NCBI GenBank assembly: GCA_021819035.1
Contig: JAKASL010000001.1
Coordinates: 620,001 to 684,000, forward strand
Direction: 5' to 3'
From: an archaeon
GTDB lineage: Archaea; Thermoproteota; Nitrososphaeria; Nitrososphaerales; Gagatemarchaeaceae
DNA: 64,000 nucleotides
Shown in pieces: positions 42,587-51,234 of this stretch. The notes under the pieces were generated by a model. It did not search any database and had not been told where the DNA came from. It saw only the letters and a program-made list of their open reading frames with translations. Within the stretch, counting starts at the first letter, position 1; every line of letters begins with the position of its first letter. Both the position numbers and the translations under genes were made by a program.

Positions 42587-43500
42587 AAATCAGAAGCTCA
42601 TCCCGTGCAGGACGCGGGACCGTGGCGGTACTTGTCGCCTTGGCAGTCGTCTCCTCTCTGTTGTCAGTGGTCCCTGCCGCGTTCGCGGCCACTCCTTCAG
42701 GGGACTGCGGGAGCAGTGGGACCTTCCCATCCAACTGCCCTGCCGCCGTGTACAGTACAGTAGGTTCCTCGCCGATAAGTACCACCGGCCTCTCCACGAC
42801 CAATTCCGGCGACCTGGTCATCGCCATCGTCGTCGCACAATCAGGTGACACAATAAAAACTCCTACCGTAGGTGGAACAACCATGAACGGTCCTATGTGC
42901 ACTTATGCTCCACGGACTGGCCAAGTGGAAATCTGGTACCTACACGAGGCGTCCTCGATATCGAGCCAAGCTGTCAGCGTGACGGTCACCGGCGGCAAGA
43001 CGACGGACGGAATCGGTCTCATCGCATTCGGCGTGAGCGGGGCCAGCAGCACTGCGGTCACCGACGGGGCGTGTGGTACCGGGTCCAGCAGCGCCAACTC
43101 CCTCCCGCCGCCTTCGGTGACCCTATCCGGGCTGTCTTACAGCAACGACTTCATCATCGGTGGGGTCCTCGCGTCTGGGAAGAGCAGCGGGGTAACCGGC
43201 ATTACGGCCACTTCGCCTACGACACTCATAACTAACGCAACTGGCACCGGCGCCGCCAAGGGCGGAAACGCAGCCGGATATCAGCTTGGAGGGGTCGGCC
43301 AGCCTTCTCAGACCGTCGCGTTCTCGATATCCGGTTCCGCAGCCAGCTGGGACGAAATCGCCGTGGCCCTGGAGGCTTCCTCGACCACTCCCATCCCGCT
43401 CTTCCCTCAGGGAGCGATCCCGGTAATCGTCGCTACATTGGGTTGCTATATCATCATGAGGAGGCGGCTGCCTGCGCGAACGAAGGCGGTACCACGATGA
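42583..43500 (+). CDS. Secreted protein with archaeosortase-type C-terminal signal
   Basis: 305 residues. Signal peptide (VAVLVALAVVSSLLSVVPAA, cleavage near AFA/AT), a Ser/Thr/Gly-rich beta body of about 230 residues with cysteine pairs, and a C-terminal tripartite tail: PIPLFPQGAIP, hydrophobic helix, then RRR. The tail parallels the PEF-type tail of the 4.2-5.6 kb protein. An archaeosortase is encoded 470 bp downstream, so anchoring by it is likely. It is translationally coupled to the RHH gene before it and to the small exported gene after it. Confidence 0.75.
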   Translation: MKIRSSSRAGRGTVAVLVALAVVSSLLSVVPAAFAATPSGDCGSSGTFPSNCPAAVYSTVGSSPISTTGLSTTNSGDLVIAIVVAQSGDTIKTPTVGGTTMNGPMCTYAPRTGQVEIWYLHEASSISSQAVSVTVTGGKTTDGIGLIAFGVSGASSTAVTDGACGTGSSSANSLPPPSVTLSGLSYSNDFIIGGVLASGKSSGVTGITATSPTTLITNATGTGAAKGGNAAGYQLGGVGQPSQTVAFSISGSAASWDEIAVALEASSTTPIPLFPQGAIPVIVATLGCYIIMRRRLPARTKAVPR

Positions 43501-43928
43501 AAGGATTGAGAGGTACGAAGCGCACGGCGACTAGGTTCCTGCCCGTTGCCGTCATCGCGGTGGTGCTGCTTGCCATCGCTGCTTCAGCGGCAGTCAACTA
43601 CTCCAGGGTCGAGCTCGGCGTCTCGTTCCAGCCGTACTTCCCACGACCGACGAGCTACACCCCAGGCGTGAGCCAGTCGAACCTCCTGCTGATGATCAAC
43701 TACACAGGTCCCGGGACGGGACTTTACAGCTATCTCGTCACTTACAACTCCAGCGCGGGCACGCAGGTTGCAGGGAGGGGCGTGGTTTCCTTGCCCAGCG
43801 GGACGTCCTCGTCCATCTTCTTCCTGATTCCAATCGCTCCCGCAGGAACTGTTTCGGCCCAGGCCCAAATCTTCAAGGGAGGTGAAGCGTCCGGTGAAGC
43901 GGTCTACACGGAATCGCTTTCATTATGA
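43497..43928 (+). CDS. Small exported or membrane-anchored protein, unknown
   Basis: 143 residues. The ATG overlaps the preceding stop (ATGA). A basic start (RGTKRTATR), one hydrophobic helix (LPVAVIAVVLLAIAASAAV) and an extracellular beta domain with N-x-S/T sites (LMINYTGPGTG, TYNSSAG). It has no sorting tail. It is likely made with the upstream protein and could assist or bind it at the cell surface. Confidence 0.65.
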   Translation: MKGLRGTKRTATRFLPVAVIAVVLLAIAASAAVNYSRVELGVSFQPYFPRPTSYTPGVSQSNLLLMINYTGPGTGLYSYLVTYNSSAGTQVAGRGVVSLPSGTSSSIFFLIPIAPAGTVSAQAQIFKGGEASGEAVYTESLSL

Positions 43929-43972
43929 GGCCCAGACCTCTTGCGGCGACACATCCACTCTCACGCCATACC

Positions 43973-44902
43973 CTAGGAGGGTGTTGCCTTGACCTGCGCT
44001 CCCAAGACTGCCTGGTTCGCAGGTTTCATTCTGCCAATGTAGAGCAGAAGGATGACCATGTATCCTGCCACGTATAGGACGTAGCCCAGCCATCCGTGCA
44101 GGTTCCAGAGCACGCCTTCGCCGTAGTAGATGCCCCCTATGATGAGCACCACCACCCTGAGAGAATTGAGGAGGATGAACAGGACTGACCCTCCCACCGC
44201 GAACATGGCTGTGACCCCCAGGCTAGGCCTGACGTCGAGGTGCATCAGCGCGATCAGCAGGAGGAAGATGGACATTGACGCCATCCCCGAGCATTCCTGC
44301 GAGATGTAGAGGGACATCGGGACGCCCCCCGCCGCGGTGAAGCTCATGTAGACGCTCGTCCATGCGACGTTCAGCCCGAGCGCAGACGTCATGGCCCTGC
44401 TCAACCAGGCGACCACGACCGCCAGTGGGTCGCCGAACGCGGTCGTCAGGAGCCCCACCGCGCCTACCGCCAGAAGGAACGCGAGCAGGTACGGCCAGAG
44501 GAACGACAATGATTTAGGCCTCATCGCCACGAGGACCCCCACCCAGCCGGTGGCGAGAGCCATCGCCGCGTAAGAGTAAGACCCGTCCAAAGCTCCCCCC
44601 GCGCCGAGGAGCGCCACCAGGGGGACGACCGCCATGACGACGCCAAGCGCGCCTATCTCTGCGTCCCAGCGCCTCGGCCGGAGGCTCTCGACGAAGTCGG
44701 CCTTCCTGAGTGCGATGAACATCACCACGAAGAACATCCCTGCGAGGGGGAAGGCGGGGACGCTCGTGTCGAACACCCCGTTGAACACCTCCCCTACCTT
44801 GAGGAGGAGCAGAAGTGCCTGCTGGCTATACATCGCGAGCGAGACCGCAGTGGCGGCCACCAGAGGGGCCAGGACCTTCAGCGGGTCGCCCTGCTTGTTC
44901 AA
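43973..44902 (-). CDS. Exosortase/archaeosortase family membrane transpeptidase
   Basis: 309 residues, about eight to nine helices. The exosortase catalytic triad is present: Cys204 in SQECSGMASM, Arg249 in LLNSLRVVVLI and His269 in NLHGWLGYVLY. These enzymes cut C-terminal sorting signals (PEF, PGF and similar) and attach surface proteins. It faces the coupled RHH/secreted-protein genes head-on. Candidate substrates in this window are the proteins at 4224-5586 and 42583-43500. TTG start; TATA-like GATTAATC near 44931-44939. Confidence 0.85.
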   Translation of the reverse strand: MNKQGDPLKVLAPLVAATAVSLAMYSQQALLLLLKVGEVFNGVFDTSVPAFPLAGMFFVVMFIALRKADFVESLRPRRWDAEIGALGVVMAVVPLVALLGAGGALDGSYSYAAMALATGWVGVLVAMRPKSLSFLWPYLLAFLLAVGAVGLLTTAFGDPLAVVVAWLSRAMTSALGLNVAWTSVYMSFTAAGGVPMSLYISQECSGMASMSIFLLLIALMHLDVRPSLGVTAMFAVGGSVLFILLNSLRVVVLIIGGIYYGEGVLWNLHGWLGYVLYVAGYMVILLLYIGRMKPANQAVLGAQVKATPS

Positions 44903-44944
44903 CTAATTCGACGGCTCCTTGCCAGGCCTACGATTAATCCCTTG

Positions 44945-45240
44945 TTCCACTGGCGGACCTCCGCCGGGGCTTGCTAAACATACTTCTCCCTTCCCCGGCG
45001 GCCCGTTCGTAGGGGGCTAGTTCCAAGTGCGCACAGCCTGATGAGCAGGCGCCAGTTCTACTTCGCGCGCCGAGTGACCAAACTGACAGAGGGCGTGCTC
45101 AGAGCGCGAACACATCCTAGCGGACGCCGCTCTTCATTTCATCAGCGACCGTCCGAGCCCCGGTGGGCGACGTGGCCGGAGTCCCTGACCAAGACGAGCG
45201 GTCTTGCCAACCGACGATTATCCGCGGCAACGTGCGCCCG
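44945..45240. other. Intergenic region, no gene seen
   Basis: About 300 bp between the archaeosortase start and the aspartic protease stop. A plus-strand frame (RRQFYFARRVTKLTEGVLRA at 45047) might be a relic, but it has no start context and runs antisense through the next gene. Confidence 0.3.
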
Positions 45241-45243
45241 TTG

Positions 45244-45633
45244 TCAATACTCTATCGGAAGGCTGGGTTCTAACTTCCGAGTGATGTGGTTCACCTCGAA
45301 CCCGAGTATCTCGAAGGCGGTGCAGCCCACGGGTTCCGCCTCACCTTCTTCTCCGACCGTCACCGGCACGACATCCATTTGTGATCCTATCTCGAGCTCG
45401 ATGCTGCCTAGCTCCCTGATGACATTCTCGCCGTTCGCCAGGACCACCTCTAACTGCCTCCTTCCGCTGAACCCCGACCTCCTGGCCGTCCTCCGCGAGG
45501 TCTTGGCGGAGGTGGCGCCTGTCTCCACAACGGCGTCGACCGTGGCGCTCCCCGATGGCCCGTGGACTGTCATCCTGGCATAGGCGTCCCCCGTCTCGGG
45601 CCCTACGTCGTCCGAGAGACACTTAACTGGCAC
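45244..45633 (-). CDS. Retropepsin-like (clan AA) aspartic protease family protein with ETG
   Basis: 129 residues. The single-lobe retropepsin layout is clear: ARMTVHGPSGSATVDAVVETGAT, EVVLANGENVIRELG, then VGCTAFEILGFEVNHITRKL with the C-terminal LEPSLPIEY. The catalytic DTG reads ETG (E37-T38-G39), so protease activity is doubtful unless Glu substitutes. Such small archaeal proteins are predicted to be homodimers. The GTG start has AGGAGAG upstream. Confidence 0.65.
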   Translation of the reverse strand: MPVKCLSDDVGPETGDAYARMTVHGPSGSATVDAVVETGATSAKTSRRTARRSGFSGRRQLEVVLANGENVIRELGSIELEIGSQMDVVPVTVGEEGEAEPVGCTAFEILGFEVNHITRKLEPSLPIEY

Positions 45634-45817
45634 CTTCTCTCCTAGAATATCCGCCGGGGGGTTGACCCTGAGAGTCAGAACCTGCTACTCCTCTGGGGCG
45701 GGCGCATCTAGAATCTACCAGGACGCCCTCGACAAGCACGGTTTTATCAGAGAAGGGGAAGGCGTCCGGCCACAGGATTATGCCTGAGCTCAGGACCACC
45801 TCCTTCGAGGGCACGCC

Positions 45818-46297
45818 ATGAAGATACAGACTTCTCGCGCCATCGCGGCCATGGCTGCGGCGTGTGTCATCGCCCTCCTTTTCGTCCCGGCTTCGTCGGC
45901 CAGCGCGCAGACCTCTTCGCAGGTGAAGGCGCAGATCGCGCAGGCCTACACTTCGGTGCTGAGCGCAGAATCGAGCGGGGGGAACGTCACCTCCCTGGTG
46001 GCCAAGCTCAACTCCGCCGTCTCGCTCGTGCAGCAGGCAGACGCTTTGAACGCCACCGACCCCGCCAGGGCCCAGTCCCTCTACTCCCAGGCCTCCGCCC
46101 TGGCCCAGCAGGTGATCAGCGCGGCCCCCGCCGTGGCCGCGGCCGGGAGGGCGGCCGTCTTCGACGCCCAGGTCTCGCTCGCGGTGGAGACCGCCGCCCT
46201 CGCCGCCCTCGCCGTCCTCGCCTACCTCTACGTCCCGCGGCTCTACTGGGGGTACTGGTACAGGACCCACAGTGACTGGAGGGTGAAGAAGGCATGA
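45818..46297 (+). CDS. Exported helical protein with C-terminal membrane anchor
   Basis: 159 residues. Signal peptide (AIAAMAAACVIALLFVP, ending ASA/QT), then an Ala/Gln/Ser-rich helical coil (residues 35-105), a hydrophobic helix (VETAALAALAVLAYLYV) and a short aromatic/basic end (YWGYWYRTHSDWRVKK). First gene of a long closely spaced operon; its stop overlaps the next start. Function unknown; possibly a scaffold of the surface or membrane complex. Confidence 0.65.
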   Translation: MKIQTSRAIAAMAAACVIALLFVPASSASAQTSSQVKAQIAQAYTSVLSAESSGGNVTSLVAKLNSAVSLVQQADALNATDPARAQSLYSQASALAQQVISAAPAVAAAGRAAVFDAQVSLAVETAALAALAVLAYLYVPRLYWGYWYRTHSDWRVKKA

Positions 46298-46776
46298 TCG
46301 ACGACGACCTGAAGGTGGCCGCCGTGGGGGTCATCGTCCTCATCGCCGTCTTCAACGTCTCAGGCTACTACCTCGCCAACAGGAACGTCGAGCCTTTCTC
46401 GGAGCTCGGGCTCCTCGGCCCCACCCAGAAGATAGCCGACTACCCCACCAACGTCCTCACCGGCCAGAACTTCTCGCTCGACCTCTACGTCGGGAACCAC
46501 GAGGGGGAGCCGTCCTACTACCAGGTGCTCACCAAGCTCGGGACCAGCGCCAACGCCAACCAGAGCGTCCCCCTGGACGCCCCTGCGATAGCCACATACG
46601 GCATGGTCCTCATGAACAACCAGAACGTGACAGAGCCCATAACCCTCAGCCTGGACCACAACGGGACCAACGTCCGCCTCGTCTTCGAGCTCTGGATCTA
46701 CGAGACGAACACGACCTCCTTCCACTTCTACACTTCGGACTGGCTCTACCTCAACGTCACGGGGCCGTCGGCATGA
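46294..46776 (+). CDS. DUF1616-type protein, extracellular half
   Basis: 160 residues: one N-terminal helix (VAAVGVIVLIAVFNVSGYY), then PFSELGLLGPTQKIADYP and the beta domain with VGNHEGEPSYYQVL and many N-x-T sites. This is the C-terminal part of the archaeal DUF1616 family, here encoded on its own. The next gene carries the N-terminal membrane half, in reverse order to a normal full-length protein. Start ATG overlaps the previous stop by 4 bp. Confidence 0.7.
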   Translation: MIDDDLKVAAVGVIVLIAVFNVSGYYLANRNVEPFSELGLLGPTQKIADYPTNVLTGQNFSLDLYVGNHEGEPSYYQVLTKLGTSANANQSVPLDAPAIATYGMVLMNNQNVTEPITLSLDHNGTNVRLVFELWIYETNTTSFHFYTSDWLYLNVTGPSA

Positions 46777-47378
46777 GCTCCGAGGAGACCCCGAGGCAGA
46801 GGCGCGCGAAGGAGGTCCTGACTTCCGCCCTCGCCAGCGAGATGTCTGTGAAAGACGCCCTCGCCAGGGCGTCCCAGGGGACAGGGGCGACCCAGGTCGA
46901 GGCGTCCAGGGCCCTCTACTCCATGCTCGAGGAGAAGAAGGCGACGATCGCCGACCCCTCCCCCCCCGCCACCGCCTTCGAGTACCTAGGCCGTCCCTAC
47001 TCCGCCTGGTTCTGGGTGACCATGGCCTACCTCGCGGCCACCGTCGCCTCCATCTACCTGGCCCCGCAGCAACCGCCCTTCGTGTACGTCCGTTACGTCT
47101 TCGGGGCCATCGCCGTCCTCTACTTCCCTGGCTTCACGCTCATCGAGGCCCTCTACCCCAAGAAGGAGGACCTGGACAGCCTCGAGCGGCTCGCCCTCTC
47201 CATCGGCCTCAGCCTCGCCCTCGTCCCCCTCGTGGGGCTCCTCCTCAACTACACCCCCTGGGGGATACGCCTCGACCCCATCGTGGTGTCGCTGTCCCTC
47301 CTTGGGGTCGGGCTGGCCCTCGTCGCCGCCGTCAGGAAGGAATCGTATATCAGGCTCGCATCAAGGGCGAGGCAGTAG
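46773..47378 (+). CDS. DUF1616-type protein, membrane half
   Basis: 201 residues. A helical N-terminal domain (AKEVLTSALASEMSVKDALA), perhaps winged-helix-like, then three to four helices with the DUF1616 core RYVFGAIAVLYFPGFTLIEA and LERLALSIGLSLALVPLVGL. It overlaps the preceding gene by 4 bp. Together the two give the two halves of a DUF1616 protein as separate chains. DUF1616 proteins sit in archaeal cell-surface gene clusters; their role is not established. Confidence 0.75.
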   Translation: MSSEETPRQRRAKEVLTSALASEMSVKDALARASQGTGATQVEASRALYSMLEEKKATIADPSPPATAFEYLGRPYSAWFWVTMAYLAATVASIYLAPQQPPFVYVRYVFGAIAVLYFPGFTLIEALYPKKEDLDSLERLALSIGLSLALVPLVGLLLNYTPWGIRLDPIVVSLSLLGVGLALVAAVRKESYIRLASRARQ

Positions 47379-47379
47379 C

Positions 47380-48090
47380 TTGGCGAAGGTCAGGTACTTC
47401 TCCTTCGGCGCCGGGATCGCCGCCTTCGGGGCGGTGGTCGCCTTCATCTCGTACTACTTCCTCTTCAGCGTCCCCTTCGCCGCCCTCGGCGTCGCCTGCG
47501 TCATCCTCGGCGGAGCGACCCTCACCCTCCCCGAGTCCCCCGTCCCCAGCGGGGCTGTCAGGGGGGTGATACACGCCTCCGTGATGAACGTGGAGGCGCT
47601 CCTCGAGGAGTTCGACGTCCGCGAGAAGGCGGTCTACCTCCCGCCCAAGGAGGGGGAGTCGGTCGCCTACGTCCCCCTGGCGTCCAACCCCCATCTGCCG
47701 TCAGTAGAGTCCCTCGTGAACGCCCCCAGGAGGCTGGTGTCCGAGGCGGACGGGGTCCCCGTCCTCCTGGTGATCCCCCCCGGGTCGGAGCTGGTCAGGG
47801 CCTCCGAGCTCTCAGAGGCGTCGGGGCTGGAGGACGCCATCCAGTACGTCCTCACCGAGGTCTCCGAGCTCTGCTCCTCCGCCAAGGCTGTCGTCGCCGG
47901 GGACAGGCTGGTGGTGGAAATGAGAGGTATCAAGGTGAAAACGGAGGCGGCGAAGTACCTCGTCACCCTGGGGAGCATCCCGGCGAGCATCGCCGCCTCG
48001 GTGGCCTCCGCCGTCCTGAAGAGGGGCCTGTCCCTCGTATCCGAGTCGATAGAGGGGAAGGACTCCTCGGCCACGTTCAGGCTGCTCTGA
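47380..48090 (+). CDS. Two-helix membrane-anchored protein, unknown
   Basis: 236 residues from TTG 47380, one base after the preceding stop. Two helices near the N-terminus (FGAGIAAFGAVVAFISYYF, VPFAALGVACVILGGATL), then a cytosolic alpha/beta domain of about 170 residues (FDVREKAVYLPPKEGE, VLLVIPPGSELVRASELS). It resembles archaeal membrane proteins seen beside DUF1616/DUF4129 genes, but I cannot name the family. A TATA box follows, so the next gene may have its own promoter. Confidence 0.6.
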   Translation: MAKVRYFSFGAGIAAFGAVVAFISYYFLFSVPFAALGVACVILGGATLTLPESPVPSGAVRGVIHASVMNVEALLEEFDVREKAVYLPPKEGESVAYVPLASNPHLPSVESLVNAPRRLVSEADGVPVLLVIPPGSELVRASELSEASGLEDAIQYVLTEVSELCSSAKAVVAGDRLVVEMRGIKVKTEAAKYLVTLGSIPASIAASVASAVLKRGLSLVSESIEGKDSSATFRLL

Positions 48091-48103
48091 GCCCCCTTGG
48101 TAG

Positions 48104-48115
48104 GCTAAAATAATC
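48104..48115 (+). promoter_or_regulatory. TATA box inside the operon
   Basis: GCTAAAATAATC, 29 bp before the TTG at 48138. It may start a second transcript for the Ig-like / MoxR / DUF58 half. Confidence 0.55.
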
Positions 48116-48137
48116 GCCGGCGGGAGAGTAGGGGAGA

Positions 48138-48380
48138 TTGGAGCGCCAGAACCTGTACCTGATGACGCTGGCCTCGCTGCTCCTCCTCTCCACCGCCGGG
48201 CTGTCAATGATCGGGGGGTACACGCTGGACGTCTACGTCTCCATGTTCACCATCTGCTACTTCGTCGCCTCCACCGTCTTCCGGCCCAGGCGGCTTACCT
48301 TCGACTTCGTCGGGGTCGTCCTCTTCATCGTCTTCGCATACATAGTCGCCCTGAGGGTGCTGGCGATACTAGCGATTTGA
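48138..48380 (+). CDS. Small three-helix membrane protein
   Basis: 80 residues, three hydrophobic segments (LYLMTLASLLLLSTAGLSMI, VYVSMFTICYFVASTVF, VGVVLFIVFAYIVALRVLAI) and little loop. TTG start matched by a TATA box. Its stop overlaps the TTG of the following large gene. No family is recognised; probably a subunit of the same membrane complex. Confidence 0.6.
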   Translation: MERQNLYLMTLASLLLLSTAGLSMIGGYTLDVYVSMFTICYFVASTVFRPRRLTFDFVGVVLFIVFAYIVALRVLAILAI

Positions 48381-50242
48381 AGAGGCTCCTCGCCCTGGCC
48401 ATCGTGGCCATGGTCCTCGTCTCCGCCCCCGTGGCCCTGGCCATCCAGTTCCCCCGGCAGGTCGACCCCGCCACGGCCCCCGCCGACCCCGTCTACGGCC
48501 AGGGGCTCTACCTCTTCTACGGCTCCGTCGTCGCCGCCCTGAGCGGGGGGAACTTCACAGGCGCCAGCCACCTCCTCCAGCTCGCCCAGTTCATCCACAT
48601 ACCTGCGGACGTCCTCTCCGCCGTGGACACCTTCGACGGCCTGATCAACTCCACCGCGGACCAGTTCGCGCTCATCCACGCCCAGCTCGACAACGCGTCG
48701 GCGTACCTGGGGACAGGGAGGGTCGGGCCCGCCAGGGACAACCTGACGTCGGCGATCGCCAACCTCAGGAGCGCCAACCAGACCCTGACCCAGCTCGTCG
48801 CCGCCGAGCCCTCGCTCGCCTCCCTGACGGGCATCCCCCCGTCCCTCCTCCTCCAGAAGCTCCACCCGCTCGAGACCCAGTACGCCGAATACTCCGCCCT
48901 GGCCTCGCGGCTCCTGACCGTGCTGACAGGCCTCACCAGGCTCGCCCCGACCTCCGTCACACTCTCCGTGGCCCAGGCGTCCATCCCCGTGGGGTCCAAC
49001 GTCACAGTCAGCGGGTATCTCGCCGGGCCCTCGGGGCCGCTCGCCCACCGTGCCGTGACCATCTACTTCGGGGACGCCGCCATCGGGGACGCCAACACCA
49101 CCGCTTCCGGCGCATACTCGGCCGAGCTCCGCACCCCGTTCTACTACGACGAGAACGCCACCATCTTCGCGTCCTACGTCCCGTCAGGGGGGGACTCGCT
49201 CGTCTACGCCCCGTCCACATCCGCCCCGGCCGAGGTCAGGGTCACGTTCGCCACCCCTGTCGCCTCTCTCAGCGTCCCCGGCAGCGCCTACGCCGGCCAG
49301 CCCATGGTGGTGAACGGGACCCTCGAGCTCGGGGGGCGCCCCCTCGGGGGGTACACCGTCTCCCTCTCCGGCTTCAGCCCCTCCTCCCTCGCCCCCCCTG
49401 AGGTCGCGACGGCGACCACCTCGCCCGACGGCTCCTTCTCCCTGTCACTCGTCCCGCCCTCCGGTCTCGGCGCGGGGTCCTACCCCATCACCTTCTCCAC
49501 CTCCAGCAACGGGAGCGTGGGGCCGCTGAGCCTGACGCACCACGTCTCCCTGGTGAAGGAGAGCCCCACTGTGGCGTCGAGCGCCCCCGCCTTCGCCATC
49601 GCAGGCCTCCCCGTGACCGTGTCCGGCTCCGCCTCCGTCAACGGCTCGGCCCTCGCCGGGGCCCAGGTCCTCAACACGACCCCGACCCCCGGCGTCGACA
49701 CGAGCACCTCGCCGTCCGGGACCTTCACCTTCACTGTCACCCCGCCCCTGACCACCCCCAACGGGGCCTGGGACTACAGGGTGGGGGTGTACCCGTCCCA
49801 GTCCTGGATAACCTCGGCCCCCGTGTCAGTCAGCATCTTCGTGATCAACCCCCTGGTCCTCGTCTTCCCGGCGTCCAGCCTAGGCCTGCTGCTCCTGGTG
49901 GTCCGGCGGAGGCGCCCCCCGCCCCAGGCGCAGGCGATGGCCCCGCTCCAGCGCGCCGAGACCGACGCCGCCCCACCTGCCAGGGCCCCGCTCACCGGCC
50001 TCCCCGCCGTCTACTACAGCGCGGCCGGGCTGGCCGAGAAGGCGACCGGGGTCCCGCTCCGCCCCCAGATGACCGTCCGCGAATACCTCGCCGCGGTCAG
50101 GGGGGCCTTCAGGGGCTTCGAGCGCTTCGCTACCATCTCCTCCCTGCTGGAGACGAGCCTCTACGCCGGGGGAGGGGGCCCAGGGGACGAAGCCAGGGCC
50201 CGGGGGGAGCTTGAGGCGATGAGGAGAGAGCTTGAGGGTTAG
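48377..50242 (+). CDS. Large secreted protein: helical domain, Ig-like repeats, TM, DUF4129-like tail
   Basis: 621 residues. Signal peptide (LLALAIVAMVLVSAPVALA), a helical domain (to ~residue 190), three Ig-like beta modules with the recurring 'SVT.S..AS.PVGSNVTVSGYL' and 'VNGTLELGG' start (about 195-490), a TM helix (LVFPASSLGLLLLVV) followed by RRRR. The cytosolic tail has MTVREYLAAVRGAFRGFERF, close to DUF4129. DUF4129 proteins accompany MoxR and DUF58 in envelope operons. TTG overlaps the previous stop. Confidence 0.75.
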   Translation: MKRLLALAIVAMVLVSAPVALAIQFPRQVDPATAPADPVYGQGLYLFYGSVVAALSGGNFTGASHLLQLAQFIHIPADVLSAVDTFDGLINSTADQFALIHAQLDNASAYLGTGRVGPARDNLTSAIANLRSANQTLTQLVAAEPSLASLTGIPPSLLLQKLHPLETQYAEYSALASRLLTVLTGLTRLAPTSVTLSVAQASIPVGSNVTVSGYLAGPSGPLAHRAVTIYFGDAAIGDANTTASGAYSAELRTPFYYDENATIFASYVPSGGDSLVYAPSTSAPAEVRVTFATPVASLSVPGSAYAGQPMVVNGTLELGGRPLGGYTVSLSGFSPSSLAPPEVATATTSPDGSFSLSLVPPSGLGAGSYPITFSTSSNGSVGPLSLTHHVSLVKESPTVASSAPAFAIAGLPVTVSGSASVNGSALAGAQVLNTTPTPGVDTSTSPSGTFTFTVTPPLTTPNGAWDYRVGVYPSQSWITSAPVSVSIFVINPLVLVFPASSLGLLLLVVRRRRPPPQAQAMAPLQRAETDAAPPARAPLTGLPAVYYSAAGLAEKATGVPLRPQMTVREYLAAVRGAFRGFERFATISSLLETSLYAGGGGPGDEARARGELEAMRRELEG

Positions 50243-51209
50243 GACAGCCGTGGCCGTCGGGGTGGTGGCCGCCCTCCTCTTCGTCTCCGTCGCCGTCTAC
50301 TTCGCCGCCTCGGTGAACATCCTCGGCAACCCAGGGGACTTCAGCCCGTCCAACACCTCATGGAACGGGCTGAGCACCCTCGTGCAGACCGAGCACGCCA
50401 CCGTCCTGAGCAACGTCTCCTCCCTCCCGCCTGACGGCGCAGGGTACGTCCTCCTCGAGGAGGGCCCCTTCAGCCCGTACACGTCGGTCCAGGCCGCGCG
50501 GATATCGTCCTTCGTCTCCAGCGGAGGGACGCTGATAGTCGCCGACGGCCAGGACGCCATCGCCAACACGCTCCTTGCGGGGATGGGGCTCTCGTCCCGG
50601 TTCTCCGGGGGGGTCCTCACCGACCCGCTGTTCAACTTCAGGAACTCATTCCTGGTGGTGGCGCCGACGACGACCATGTACAACGTCTCCAGCATAGACT
50701 TCGACTACGCCACCACCCTGACCGTCTCCGACCCCGGGGCCAAGGTCCTCGCCTACTCGAGCGACTTCTCCTACCTCTACCCCAGCCAGCCGGGGTCCTC
50801 CATCGCCAGCGCCCCCCACGGCCCCTTCCCTGTGGCAGCCGAGATACCGCTCGGGAGGGGGACCGTCTACCTGATATCGGACGACTCCGTCTTCATCAAC
50901 TCTATGATACACATGGGGGGGAACTTCAACATGCTCAAGGACATGGCGAGCGGCTCCGTCTTCGTCGACACCTCCCACCTCGCGGCCAACCCTGCCACAG
51001 TGGCGAGGGGCTTCGAGCTCGCGGTCTACTCTGCGGCCTCCCTCTGGGAGTTCAAGTACTCCCTGGTGATCGTCGGGGTGGCCGCCATCATGGCCTACCG
51101 CTTCGCGTCCGCCCCGTCCCAGACCGACCGCGAGGTCGAAGCCGTCGCCCTGGAGCACCCCGAGTGGGACTTGGAGAGGCTCAGGAAGCTCAAGGAAGAG
51201 CTCGGGTAG
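50232..51209 (+). CDS. DUF4350-like membrane-anchored protein
   Basis: 325 residues from TTG (11 bp overlap with the previous gene). An N-terminal helix, an outside alpha/beta domain with ISSFVSSGGTLIVADGQDAI (the DUF4350 'GG.lvi' GATase-like pattern), GRGTVYLISDDSVFINSMI, and a C-terminal helix near residues 275-292. It then has a cytosolic end (WDLERLRKLKEELG). DUF4350 lies next to DUF4129, MoxR and DUF58 in many genomes; the role is probably envelope quality control or cargo binding. Confidence 0.7.
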   Translation: MRVRTAVAVGVVAALLFVSVAVYFAASVNILGNPGDFSPSNTSWNGLSTLVQTEHATVLSNVSSLPPDGAGYVLLEEGPFSPYTSVQAARISSFVSSGGTLIVADGQDAIANTLLAGMGLSSRFSGGVLTDPLFNFRNSFLVVAPTTTMYNVSSIDFDYATTLTVSDPGAKVLAYSSDFSYLYPSQPGSSIASAPHGPFPVAAEIPLGRGTVYLISDDSVFINSMIHMGGNFNMLKDMASGSVFVDTSHLAANPATVARGFELAVYSAASLWEFKYSLVIVGVAAIMAYRFASAPSQTDREVEAVALEHPEWDLERLRKLKEELG

Positions 51210-51234
51210 CCTCGCGCATCGCGGAGGGGACCGC

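Noticed and set aside
45662-45790. 42-residue plus-strand frame before the 45818 gene
   Set aside because: It is open and starts with TTG, but has no promoter or homologous pattern; too weak to annotate.
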